Shown: piece by piece, positions 37,139 through 46,029 of the stretch
Layout: the number at the start of each line of letters is the position of its first letter
Numbering within the stretch: the stretch's first letter is position 1
From: Saccharicrinis sp965230625
GTDB lineage: Bacteria > Bacteroidota > Bacteroidia > Bacteroidales > Marinilabiliaceae
Direction: 5' to 3'
DNA: 64,000 bases
Assembly (NCBI GenBank): GCA_965230625.1
Contig: CBDDLL010000001.1
Coordinates: 2,046,001-2,110,000 of the forward strand
Notes under the pieces: model-generated
What the model saw: only the letters and a program-made list of their open reading frames with translations
Told to the model about the DNA's origin: nothing
The model's database searches: none
Program-made: the position numbers and the translations under genes

Positions 37139-37795
37139 TTAATCGTTTAGCAGATTGAGTTTTTGCATATTCATTTTGTGTAAGCCATCTACAACTAAAT
37201 GAGCTTTGCCAAGTATGTCCTCTTTACCAATTCCTACACATTTCATCCCTCCAGCAAGAGCTGCTTCAACCCCTGCTTCTGCATCTTCAAAAACAACACA
37301 GTTTTCAGGTGCAATCCCTAATGCTTCAGCTCCCTTTAGAAAAACCTCAGGATCGGGTTTTGCTTTTGATACTTTTGTTCCATCTATAATAGCTTCGAAA
37401 TAAGAAGTTAATTCTAGTCGTTCAAGTATGGTCATAGCATTTTTACTGGCCGAACCTAAACCAATTTTAACTCCTTCTTTTTTAAGCTGATCTAAAAAAT
37501 CTTTTGTCCCCGGAAGTATTTCTTCTGGTCCCATTTTAAGAATATATGAACGGTAGTTTTCGTTTTTTTTAGTAGCTAAGGCTAACTTTTCTTCTTCACT
37601 TTTTTCAATCTGCCCTATTGAAAGAAGAATATCTAACGAAGTCATCCTGCTAACACCTTTTAATCTTTCATTATCTTCTAAAGTAAAATCAAATCCCATT
37701 TCGTTAGCCAATTCCTTCCATGCTATGTAATGATACTTAGCAGTATCTACAATTACCCCGTCTAAATCAAAAAGACAAGCTTTCACTTTTCCCAT
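37139..37795 (-). CDS. pgmB: Beta-phosphoglucomutase
   Basis: HAD-superfamily enzyme (218 aa) converting beta-glucose-1-phosphate to glucose-6-phosphate. CLFDLDGVIVDT holds the nucleophile Asp10 and acid/base Asp12; the cap domain has KGVSRMTSLDILL; then GLGSASKNA (motif II), the motif III region TKVSKAKPDPEVF and CVVFEDAEAGVEAA (motif IV). All are typical of beta-PGM. It is located between the transporter (18-bp gap) and GH65 (32-bp gap), completing the phosphorolytic maltose route. Confidence 0.95.
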   Translation of the reverse strand: MGKVKACLFDLDGVIVDTAKYHYIAWKELANEMGFDFTLEDNERLKGVSRMTSLDILLSIGQIEKSEEEKLALATKKNENYRSYILKMGPEEILPGTKDFLDQLKKEGVKIGLGSASKNAMTILERLELTSYFEAIIDGTKVSKAKPDPEVFLKGAEALGIAPENCVVFEDAEAGVEAALAGGMKCVGIGKEDILGKAHLVVDGLHKMNMQKLNLLND

Positions 37796-37813
37796 ATTGT
37801 TATTTTTTTGGTT

Positions 37814-39172
37814 TTAATTATTTTGTTCTTTTGCCGATTTAACAAAGAATACAGCAAAGGCTCCAAGCATCATTATGATACCTGCAAGTACCAATATGTA
37901 TATTCCTTTATTATCAAAGAAGCTTCTTAAGATTGGTCCTCCAATTAATCCACTTAGAATTTGAGGAATCACAACAGTTAAGTTGAATAATCCCATATAA
38001 ATTCCAATTCTTTTAGGAGGCAGAACGTCCGATAAGATTGCGTATGGCATAGATAACATAGAAGCCCAAGCCATTCCAATCCCAACCATTGATAATAGTA
38101 TGTAATATTGATTCGTAAAAAAGAAGATGCTGATAAAACTGATACCTCCTAAAAACAGAGAAAGACTATATACTGTTTTTCTACTGGTTAATGATATAAG
38201 TTTAGGAATTAATATAGAATATATTGCTGCAATTAAACTGTACATTGCAAAACATATTCCAACCCAATTTCCAGCTTCATCAAAAGCTTTTCTAAGAGTT
38301 GAATCGGTATCATGTCCTGGATTAAAATCTAACGGAATCTCAAAGTAATGTTGAGAAACAGCAGTATGTGCATAAACCCAAAGCAAGAAAAAAGGAAACC
38401 AGGAAAAGAGTTGAACAATAGATAATTGGCGCATTACTATTGGAGTAGTTTTTAATAACTTCCAGAAACTCTCTTTCTTTGCTTTATCTTCATCGGTAAT
38501 ATTCTTGTAAGCTTCGTATTCCTTGGGAGGATATTCCTTTGTTTTTAATATGGTTACTAAAACACTCAGTAATAATAATGTACCTCCAATGTAAAAGGAC
38601 CAGATTACAGATGGAGCAACCTCACCAGCTTCTCCTTCGTTTGATATGCCTATTGCAGTTAATATAAAAGGTAGAGCAGAACCTATAACAGCTCCAAAAT
38701 TAATTAAAAAGCTCTGTACAGAATACCCTAAGTTTCGTTGCTCTTCAGGGGTCATGTCAGCAACCAAAGCTCTAAATGGTTGAAATGTTACATTGAATGA
38801 TCCGTCCATTAATGCTAACATAATAACACCAAAAGCAAGTACAGCAACACTACCTGTTTTGAAAAATAAAGGAGCATTGGGCATAAAAAACATAGCAACC
38901 ATAGAAATTAAGGCTCCAGCCAAAATATATGGAGATCTTCTTCCTATTCTTGTCCATGTTTTGTCACTGGCAGCACCAACAATAGGTTGTACTAATAGTC
39001 CCATAACGGGTGCTACCAACCAAAAAAAAGATAAGTTGTGAGGATCTGCACCTAAACTTGTCAGAATTCTACTCGCATTAGCATTTTGTAGAGCAAATCC
39101 AAATTGCACTCCTAAGAAACCAAAACTTAAGTTCCATATTTGCCAAAACGATAAGTGAGGCATTTTCTTCAT
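37814..39172 (-). CDS. MFS maltose/oligosaccharide transporter (SLC45-like)
   Basis: A 452-aa inner-membrane porter with about 12 helices. The N-terminus (FWQIWNLSFGFLGVQFGFALQN) and the loop DKTWTRIGRRSPYILAG are the markers of the sucrose/maltose proton-symporter group related to SLC45. First gene of the operon transporter-pgmB-GH65-GH13; expected to bring maltose from periplasm to cytoplasm for the phosphorylase. Two LacI-type operators and a -7 element lie upstream. Exact sugar inferred from context. Confidence 0.92.
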   Translation of the reverse strand: MKKMPHLSFWQIWNLSFGFLGVQFGFALQNANASRILTSLGADPHNLSFFWLVAPVMGLLVQPIVGAASDKTWTRIGRRSPYILAGALISMVAMFFMPNAPLFFKTGSVAVLAFGVIMLALMDGSFNVTFQPFRALVADMTPEEQRNLGYSVQSFLINFGAVIGSALPFILTAIGISNEGEAGEVAPSVIWSFYIGGTLLLLSVLVTILKTKEYPPKEYEAYKNITDEDKAKKESFWKLLKTTPIVMRQLSIVQLFSWFPFFLLWVYAHTAVSQHYFEIPLDFNPGHDTDSTLRKAFDEAGNWVGICFAMYSLIAAIYSILIPKLISLTSRKTVYSLSLFLGGISFISIFFFTNQYYILLSMVGIGMAWASMLSMPYAILSDVLPPKRIGIYMGLFNLTVVIPQILSGLIGGPILRSFFDNKGIYILVLAGIIMMLGAFAVFFVKSAKEQNN

Positions 39173-39361
39173 ATATCAAAATATTACTTGTTAAATTAGC
39201 ATCTCAACAATTGAGAATCAGGGATAATAATACAGTATATAATAAAATTGTGCCCGATTCAATCAATCCGCAGAAAGTAAAATAGCTTGCTTATTCCAGA
39301 AATGAAATGGTAGTGTGTTATCTTAAATTTAAATCGCGTCCAAGGATTTAAAATCTGGTTT

Positions 39362-39369
39362 CAAATATA
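39362..39369 (-). promoter_or_regulatory. -7 element of the maltose operon
   Basis: The minus strand reads TATATTTG, an exact TAnnTTTG match, about 190 bases before the transporter ATG. The two operators lie 81 and 147 bases further upstream of it. Confidence 0.5.
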
Positions 39370-39450
39370 CAGCATAATTAACAATAAAACCTAATTTATA
39401 AATGCAAGGGAAATAGACTAAAGCCTGATAGTTAAGCTGGAATAGTTGAT

Positions 39451-39464
39451 TGCAACCGTTTGCG
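39451..39464. promoter_or_regulatory. LacI-type operator 1 of the maltose operon
   Basis: TGCAACCGTTTGCG differs from the susC operator only at positions 1 and 6. It is a good match to the GCAA-n-CG-TTTGC type sites bound by LacI/GalR proteins. Confidence 0.65.
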
Positions 39465-39516
39465 ATTGAGTTGCTAAATATTAAAAAAAAGTTAAAGATT
39501 TATTATAAAATCATAC

Positions 39517-39530
39517 TGCAACCGTTTGCG
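39517..39530. promoter_or_regulatory. LacI-type operator 2 of the maltose operon
   Basis: An exact copy of TGCAACCGTTTGCG, 66 bp from operator 1 centre to centre (about six helical turns), so both could be bound on the same face or by one tetramer. Confidence 0.65.
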
Positions 39531-39561
39531 GAAATCCAAAATGACCTATTATAGTAATCTT

Positions 39562-39740
39562 GTTTTAACCCGCAATATGCATTAGAAAATCTATTACACA
39601 TTGAAATTACTTCAAAACAAGACACTTCGTTTCTTCACTTCAACTCACCAGAACGGTGCTATGCCTCGTTTCAGTAAATCCTTGTTTTATTGTACTTTCA
39701 ATGTTCATAACGAAGTTCTAATACTTAATCCGGGTTTAAC
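39562..39740. repeat. Dispersed repeat R1, copy B (179 bp)
   Basis: Same orientation as copy A at 32432-32682 and nearly identical, lacking the 72-bp hairpin module. Together the two copies bracket the maltose operon. It abuts repeat R2 copy A. Confidence 0.75.
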
Positions 39741-39742
39741 AA

Positions 39743-39896
39743 TTAGAAACTATTTTATTTTTTTATGAGTTATTTTGAGAGAATTAAGTTCTCAGATGAA
39801 GCAAAATCGATGCAAATAGCATCAATACATAAAGAAATTTTGCTGAAATATGAGAGCTTATTAAGTCGTCAAAAATAAACCGAAGGATAAAACTTA
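39743..39896. repeat. Dispersed repeat R2, copy A (about 154 bp)
   Basis: Closely matches 51092-51255, same orientation. The left end reads TTAGAAACTATTTTATTTT; the right inverted end is cut short after AAAACTTAA, where it runs into the lacI-family gene, whose stop codon (39894-39896) lies within the repeat. Confidence 0.72.
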
Positions 39897-40919
39897 ATCA
39901 TTAATTTTTGAAGTTGACTCTCTTATTCTCAAAACAGGTGTGAGTGTTTTTGTTTGAGGTATATGCGATTCTTTATCATTTTCTATCTGATTTATTAGTA
40001 ATTGAATAGCTTCTTTACCCATTTCAACACCTTTTTGCTCTACGGTTGACAGGGGAGGGTATGCAATAGTTGCATTGGGGCCATCTCCAAATCCAATTAC
40101 AGAAATATGATCAGGTACTTTAATATCATTTTTTATTAAAACTTGCATAGCAGCAATGGCTGTAGAGTCATTTACAGCAAAAATACCATCTATTTCGTTG
40201 GCCATTTGTAATATTTTACCAGCATTGGCAAATACATCATCTCTTGAATCGCATTTAATCACATACTTAGGGTTAAATTCAATTCCATTCTCGTTAAGTG
40301 CTGTTATATAACCTTCTTTTCGTTTTTGGCCAATTAATAAATTTTGGGGGCCTGCGAGATGTAATATTTTTCTGCAACCAATAGACATTAGATGATGAGT
40401 AGCAATTTTTGCACCTTTAAAATCATCAATAAGAACTTTATCAGCTTCAATTTCGTCTGGAGCTCTGTCGAAGAAAACAACAGGAATGCCATGGTCAATT
40501 AAATCCTTGATATGATCTAGCTGAGAAGTAGTTTTACTCAGCGACATTAATATTCCATCTACGCGATTGTCAAGTAGTGCCTGAGCATCAATTACTTCTC
40601 GATTGTAGTCTTCGTTAGATTGACATATCATTACGTTGTATCCGGCAGCGTAAGCTACTTTGTCTATTCCAGCTAAAACAGATGAAAAGAAGTGATGTAC
40701 AACTTCAGGTAAGATTATCCCAATAGTGTTGGTTTTACTTCGTCTTAAGTTTAAAGCCAATGCATTAGGGCGATAATCAACTTTTTCAGCAAAAGCTTGT
40801 ACCATCTTTTTAGTTTTGGGACTAATGTCTGGATGATCTTTTAATGCTCTGGAAACAGTTGATGGAGAAATTCCGAGAATTTTTGCTATGTCTTTTATTG
40901 TAACCTGATGTGCAGCCAT
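39894..40919 (-). CDS. LacI/GalR-family regulator of the starch locus
   Basis: A 341-aa transcription factor: N-terminal helix-turn-helix (VTIKDIAKILGISPSTVSRALKDHP, about 6-30) with hinge (YRPNALALNLRRSKT), then a periplasmic-binding-protein-like sensor domain (about 60-335; IGIILPEVVHHFFS, RVDGILMSLS, DGIFAVNDSTAIAAM, VIGFGDGP). The ligand is presumably maltose or a maltodextrin, inferred from position between the maltose and sus operons. GCAAACGTTTGC-type sites near both operons are the obvious targets. This replaces the membrane regulator SusR of Bacteroides. Confidence 0.93.
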   Translation of the reverse strand: MAAHQVTIKDIAKILGISPSTVSRALKDHPDISPKTKKMVQAFAEKVDYRPNALALNLRRSKTNTIGIILPEVVHHFFSSVLAGIDKVAYAAGYNVMICQSNEDYNREVIDAQALLDNRVDGILMSLSKTTSQLDHIKDLIDHGIPVVFFDRAPDEIEADKVLIDDFKGAKIATHHLMSIGCRKILHLAGPQNLLIGQKRKEGYITALNENGIEFNPKYVIKCDSRDDVFANAGKILQMANEIDGIFAVNDSTAIAAMQVLIKNDIKVPDHISVIGFGDGPNATIAYPPLSTVEQKGVEMGKEAIQLLINQIENDKESHIPQTKTLTPVLRIRESTSKIND

Positions 40920-41117
40920 TTATATTATTAGTAGATATATTATTAAAAAGCGTAAGCCTTTGAACTAAAAGTACAATAATTGTGCAAATAAACTATAGTT
41001 TAATTAATTCTTTACTTTTTTTATAAGTACGCTTCTATATAAAAGTTCAACAATATATTGATGTTTGAACAAATATACATAAAGTTCAAAACATGTTATA
41101 CAACATATTGATTTTTT

Positions 41118-41154
41118 GCAAACGACACCGCAAACGACACCGCAAACGTTTGCG
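41118..41154. promoter_or_regulatory. LacI operator with two extra half-sites, susC upstream region
   Basis: GCAAACG occurs at 41118, 41130 and 41142, exactly 12 bp apart with ACACC spacers; the third copy is the left arm of the perfect palindrome CGCAAACGTTTGCG (41141-41154). The palindrome lies 65 bp upstream of the -7 element of susC and 222 bp upstream of the lacI start. Confidence 0.75.
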
Positions 41155-41219
41155 TTAAAAAATGTCAAAAAATGAAACCCTAATGTTAACAAATGTTTAA
41201 TTGAGATGTTTTTTTATTA

Positions 41220-41227
41220 TAGATTTG
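41220..41227 (+). promoter_or_regulatory. -7 element of the susCDEF operon
   Basis: TAGATTTG matches TAnnTTTG; TTTAATTG at 41196-41203 may serve as the -33 region. The predicted leader is about 130 nt. Confidence 0.55.
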
Positions 41228-41364
41228 CAATGTCCAATTTTAAGTATTACTGGTTTGTATAGTAGGTGTAGTGCTGGTTTCTTAAATTCAACTTCAAGTT
41301 TAAAATCTACAAATTAAATTAAGAAAATTAAACAAGTTTTTTTAACTGTTAAATCTTTAGTTCT

Positions 41365-44300
41365 ATGATTAAATCATTTCGTTTTAACAAAGTCATACTG
41401 TTGGTGGCGTGTTTGTTTATGATAACAAGTATCGCATTGGCTCAACAAATGACAGTCACCGGTATCATAAGTGATTCCGGTTCTGGTGATGTTCTCCCGG
41501 GAGTTACAGTAGTTATAAAAGGAACCACTACAGGTACTATTTCTACACCGGATGGGTCGTACACCATAACAGCAAATAAAGGTGATGTTCTTATGTATTC
41601 ATTTATAGGTTACATTACAAAAGAAGTTACAGTTGCTGATGCAACAAAAATAAATGTTCAATTAGAACCAGATGTAATAGGTGTAGATGAGGTTGTTGTA
41701 ATAGGATATGGTACTGTTAAAAAAGAGGATGCTACAGGTTCTGTAATTGCAGTAGGTGCCGATGACTTTAATCAAGGAGCTATCTCTACTCCACAAGACT
41801 TGCTTGTTGGTAAAACATCAGGTATACAAATTACTTCAGGAGGAGGTCAGCCTGGTGCCAGTTCAACTATTCGTATTCGTGGTGGAGCTTCTTTAACAGC
41901 TAGTAATGATCCTTTAATAGTTATTGATGGAGTGCCAATTTCATCTGATGGAGTTATGGGATTATCAAATCCTTTGTCATCTATTAATCCTGATGATATT
42001 GAGACGTTTACTGTGTTGAAAGATGCATCTGCAACAGCTATTTATGGTTCAAGAGCATCAAATGGGGTTATTATTATTACAACAAAAACGGGTTCTAAGG
42101 GACAACCTTTAAAGGTTACTTATTCAGGTAAGTTCTCATTAGGGATGATAAGAGATAAAATAGATGTTTATGAGGCTGATGAATATAGAACTTTAATAAA
42201 TGAATTATATGGGCCTGATTCTGAAAATCCTAATCCCGATGCAATTGCAGCTATGGGAGATGCTAATACAAATTGGCAGGATGAAATTTATGAATCAGCT
42301 TTTGGACAAGAACATAATTTAAGCTTACAAGGAGGTTTAGACTTTCTACCATATAGATTCTCATACGGGTATAATAATCAGGATGGAGTTTTAAAAACAT
42401 CAAACTTGGAGCGTCATTCTGTGAGTTTGAATTTAACGCCTACATTTCTTGATAATCATTTGAAAACTACATTAAACCTGAAAGGTTCCTATGTGAAAAA
42501 TCAATTTGCAGATGCGGGTGCTGTTGGAGCAGCAATTAGCATGGATCCTACTCACCCTGTTCGTACAACTTATGATTATCCAAACGGTGAACAATGGGGA
42601 GGTTATTGGCAGTGGATTGATCCTACAACAGGATTACCGTTGTCTTTTACGACTTCGAATCCGGTTGCATTGTTAGAACAACGTGATGATAAATCAGATG
42701 TGTATAGAGCTATAGTAAATTTTACTGCAGATTATAAATTTCATTTTCTTCCGGAATTAAGAGCTGTTGTTAATTTAGGTTTGGATTATTCCGACAGTGA
42801 GCAAAATAGGTTAATTTCTAAAGATGCAACATGGGAGTATGCCAGTGAAGATATAAGAGGTATAGATTTTAATGAAGAACAAGAGAAAACCAACCAGGTA
42901 TTAGATATGTATTTAAACTATAAGCGAACTTTTGGTGAGCATTCAGTTGATGGTATGGCAGGTTATTCATGGCAATATTTTAAAAATGAAGGTAACATTT
43001 ATGAGAACGATGTTGATGATATGAGAGATACTCCGTTACAGGAGAGTATATATGGAGGAGAAAATTACTTAATTTCTTATTATGGGCGTGTGAATTATTC
43101 TTTTAGAGATAAGTATTTGTTTACAGGAACAGTACGAAGAGATGGTACCTCGCGTTTTGCAGATGGAAATAGGTGGGGAACATTTCCCTCAATTGCGCTA
43201 GGTTGGAAAATAAAGGAAGAAAGCTTTTTAAAAAGTGTTGATTTTGTTAATGATATGAAGCTTAGATTAGGTTGGGGTATTACAGGTCAACAAGATGTAA
43301 CAGGAAACGATTATGTAGGTTATGGTACTTACACACTATCTAATGATGGAGCGCGCTATATTTTTGGTAATAGATGGATTAATACCTATCGACCAGATGC
43401 ATATAACCCTGATCTTAAGTGGGAAGAGACGGAAAGTTATAATGTAGGGATAGATTTTGCGTTTATGAACTCAAGGATTAGTGGTTCGATAGATTATTAC
43501 TATAAAGAAACTACAGATTTGATTAATGAGTTAACCGTTGCAGCAGGAACATCATTATCGGATAGAGTTGTATCAAATGTAGGTAGTTTAGAAAATCAAG
43601 GATTGGAGCTTAATCTTGTTGGTAGAATTATATCGCAACAGAATTTGTATTGGGAGATAGGTGGCAATATGACTTATAACAAGAATGAGATTACTAAGTT
43701 AACGGCAGTTGATGATCCGAATTATGATGGAATCCCAACAGGAGATTTAGGAAGTGGTCGTAATATTAAAATGAATTCTGTAGGAAAGCCAACTAATATG
43801 TTTTATGTATATGAACAAGTATATGGAGATGATGGTAGACCTTTAGAAGGTGTTTATGTAGACCAAAATGGTGATGGAGTAATAAATGATAGCGATAAGA
43901 TTTACTATGGATCATCAACGCCCGATGTATTGATTGGATTAAACACTTCTTTAAAATATAAAAACTGGGATTTTAACCTTAGTGGACGTTTTCAGTTAGG
44001 AGGACAAATATATAATAGTGTTGCAGAAGGTGGAGCTAATTATGTAAATATGTATCATCCTTCAACTCGAGCGCTGTCAAATAAGCTTACAGCTGCTTCA
44101 ACAACAAATTTCCTTAATACTGATGACCAAAGAGACTTTTCTTCTCACTGGGTTGAAGATGCTGACTTTTTCCGTTTGGATAATGTTTCAGTAGGATATA
44201 ATTTTAAATCGGTATTTGGACTTGAAGGTTCAAAGCTTAGGCTATCATTAACGGGTCAAAACTTATTTATTATTTCTGACTATTCGGGTCTGGATCCTGA

Positions 44301-44376
44301 AGTATTTGATGGTATTGATAACAATATATTTCCACGACCTACTACAGTGATGTTTGGTGTTAATTTCGGATTCTAA
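41365..44376 (+). CDS. susC: SusC-family TonB-dependent outer-membrane transporter
   Basis: A 1003-aa outer-membrane porin-like importer of oligosaccharides. Signal peptide (LLVACLFMITSIALAQQ), CarboxypepD_reg-like domain (about 29-110, VTGIISDSGSGDVLPGVTVV), the SusC linker VIGYGTVKKEDATGS, plug domain (about 120-230, GGASLTASNDPLIVIDGVPI; KDASATAIYGSRASNGVIII) and a beta barrel to the C-terminal FGVNFGF. All typical. The susD partner overlaps in frame reading but its own ATG lies 14 bp after. The starch/maltodextrin substrate is inferred from neighbouring GH13 genes. Confidence 0.95.
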   Translation: MIKSFRFNKVILLVACLFMITSIALAQQMTVTGIISDSGSGDVLPGVTVVIKGTTTGTISTPDGSYTITANKGDVLMYSFIGYITKEVTVADATKINVQLEPDVIGVDEVVVIGYGTVKKEDATGSVIAVGADDFNQGAISTPQDLLVGKTSGIQITSGGGQPGASSTIRIRGGASLTASNDPLIVIDGVPISSDGVMGLSNPLSSINPDDIETFTVLKDASATAIYGSRASNGVIIITTKTGSKGQPLKVTYSGKFSLGMIRDKIDVYEADEYRTLINELYGPDSENPNPDAIAAMGDANTNWQDEIYESAFGQEHNLSLQGGLDFLPYRFSYGYNNQDGVLKTSNLERHSVSLNLTPTFLDNHLKTTLNLKGSYVKNQFADAGAVGAAISMDPTHPVRTTYDYPNGEQWGGYWQWIDPTTGLPLSFTTSNPVALLEQRDDKSDVYRAIVNFTADYKFHFLPELRAVVNLGLDYSDSEQNRLISKDATWEYASEDIRGIDFNEEQEKTNQVLDMYLNYKRTFGEHSVDGMAGYSWQYFKNEGNIYENDVDDMRDTPLQESIYGGENYLISYYGRVNYSFRDKYLFTGTVRRDGTSRFADGNRWGTFPSIALGWKIKEESFLKSVDFVNDMKLRLGWGITGQQDVTGNDYVGYGTYTLSNDGARYIFGNRWINTYRPDAYNPDLKWEETESYNVGIDFAFMNSRISGSIDYYYKETTDLINELTVAAGTSLSDRVVSNVGSLENQGLELNLVGRIISQQNLYWEIGGNMTYNKNEITKLTAVDDPNYDGIPTGDLGSGRNIKMNSVGKPTNMFYVYEQVYGDDGRPLEGVYVDQNGDGVINDSDKIYYGSSTPDVLIGLNTSLKYKNWDFNLSGRFQLGGQIYNSVAEGGANYVNMYHPSTRALSNKLTAASTTNFLNTDDQRDFSSHWVEDADFFRLDNVSVGYNFKSVFGLEGSKLRLSLTGQNLFIISDYSGLDPEVFDGIDNNIFPRPTTVMFGVNFGF

Positions 44377-44389
44377 AAAGAGACAAAAA

Positions 44390-46018
44390 ATGAAAAAGTT
44401 TATATTATACTTATTAATTTTTTCAGGAGTTTTAATTTCCTGTGAAGATGATTTAAATGTAACACCAATTGATCCGGATATGGTTTTTGGTGAACAAGTG
44501 TATTCTAGTTTTGAAGGATATGAACAAGTACTTGCTAAAATATATGGTAGCTATAATGTTTCAGGACAGCTTGGGAATAATAACGAAAGTGATTTGAGTA
44601 CAATTGAAGACGGTGGAATGTCAGCTTACTTACGTAATTATTGGAATTTTCAAACTTTGCCAACAGGAGAGGTAATAAATACTTGGGGAGATGGTGGATT
44701 AGAAGGTTTTCAGACAGGTGCTTGGTCGTCAGATAACCAGTATGTTGCGGGTATGTTTTATCGTATATACTACATGATTGCCTTAACTAATGAGTTTCTA
44801 AGGGAATCGGCATCAGGAGGTGTTGTTGAAGCCAATTCAGAAGCTATTACAGAAATGAGAGCAGAAGCAAGGTTAATAAGGGTAATTGCATATTATCATG
44901 GTTTAGACTTGTTTGGTCAAATGAGTATTATTGAGGAAAATTCAAAGGAGAAGTATCCAGTTGCAGAAGATAATGTAAAGTTGTTTAACTGGTTAGTTTC
45001 ACAATTAGAAAACGAAATAATACCAGATTTGCCAGGGCCAGATGAGGCAGAATACGGTAAAATGGATGCTGGTACTGCATATATGGTTTTAGCCAAGTTA
45101 TATATTAATGCAAATGTATTTACGGGTGTTGCGAATCCAGTAGAGGGAAAAAATAGTTATGATGAAGTTATAAAATATACAGAGTTGGTTAACGCTGCAT
45201 ATGATCTAGATGCTAACTATTTAAAGTTATTTAGTATTGATAACGATGAAGCAACAGGAGTTATTTTTGGTTTAGCTATTGATGGAGCTAATACTCAAGG
45301 GTTTGCGGCTTCGCAGTATCTTATATCAGCAGGTTCTAACTCTGCCTTTGGACCTTTTTTAGGGCTTACAGATCCAACTGCTAGTTGGGGAGGTAACCAT
45401 GCAACACGATCTATTTACGATAAGTTTCAATTGCGTCCAGCTGGTGATTTGAGAGGTCTAACAGCTACAGCTACAGAGGGAACAGGATTAGATTATCGAA
45501 CAACCTTGATAATAAATAGTGGTTTAGATATGGATAACCCAAATGATTTTACTCAAGGGCTTAATATATGTAAATTCCGAAACAGAAGTAGTGATGGTAC
45601 TCAGATAGGAGCTAATGAATACTTTGTTGATACAGATTGGCCTATGTTTCGCTTAGCAGATTCTTATTTAATGTATGCCGAGGCAGTTCTTAGAGGAGGA
45701 AATGGAAGTATGACAACAGCTCTCACATATGTTAATGACATTATAGCAAGAGGATATGGTAATCATGATAATGATATTAGCCAAAGTGAGTTAACCCTTG
45801 ACTTTTTATTGGAAGAAAGAGGTCGCGAATTTTATTGGGAAGGTTATCGTCGTCAGGACTTGATCCGTTTTGGAAAGTTTACTTCGAGTCAATATTTATG
45901 GCCTTGGAAAGGCGGTGTAGAAAATGGTCGTGGTTTAGAAAGTTACCGTAATATTTATCCGATACCGGCATCGGAGTTAGCATCAAATCCTAATGCAGTA
46001 CAAAATCCTGGTTACTAA
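44390..46018 (+). CDS. susD: SusD-family starch-binding lipoprotein
   Basis: A surface lipoprotein (about 542 aa; lipobox GVLISCE) that forms the lid of the SusC channel. The RagB/SusD fold is visible: TPR-like N-terminal helices (MRAEARLIRVIAYYHGLDLFG), LADSYLMYAEAVLRGG, and the C-terminal ERGREFYWEGYRRQDLIRFG with IYPIPASELASNPNAVQNPGY, the family's closing motif. The frame is open from 44354 inside susC, but the ATG at 44390 directly precedes the signal peptide. Immediately follows susC. Confidence 0.95.
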   Translation: MKKFILYLLIFSGVLISCEDDLNVTPIDPDMVFGEQVYSSFEGYEQVLAKIYGSYNVSGQLGNNNESDLSTIEDGGMSAYLRNYWNFQTLPTGEVINTWGDGGLEGFQTGAWSSDNQYVAGMFYRIYYMIALTNEFLRESASGGVVEANSEAITEMRAEARLIRVIAYYHGLDLFGQMSIIEENSKEKYPVAEDNVKLFNWLVSQLENEIIPDLPGPDEAEYGKMDAGTAYMVLAKLYINANVFTGVANPVEGKNSYDEVIKYTELVNAAYDLDANYLKLFSIDNDEATGVIFGLAIDGANTQGFAASQYLISAGSNSAFGPFLGLTDPTASWGGNHATRSIYDKFQLRPAGDLRGLTATATEGTGLDYRTTLIINSGLDMDNPNDFTQGLNICKFRNRSSDGTQIGANEYFVDTDWPMFRLADSYLMYAEAVLRGGNGSMTTALTYVNDIIARGYGNHDNDISQSELTLDFLLEERGREFYWEGYRRQDLIRFGKFTSSQYLWPWKGGVENGRGLESYRNIYPIPASELASNPNAVQNPGY

Positions 46019-46029
46019 ATTTGATTAAC

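Noticed and set aside
41118..41154. GCAAACGACACC repeats as the start of a CRISPR array
   Set aside because: The period is 12 bp with identical spacers and it ends in a LacI palindrome, so it is an operator cluster.
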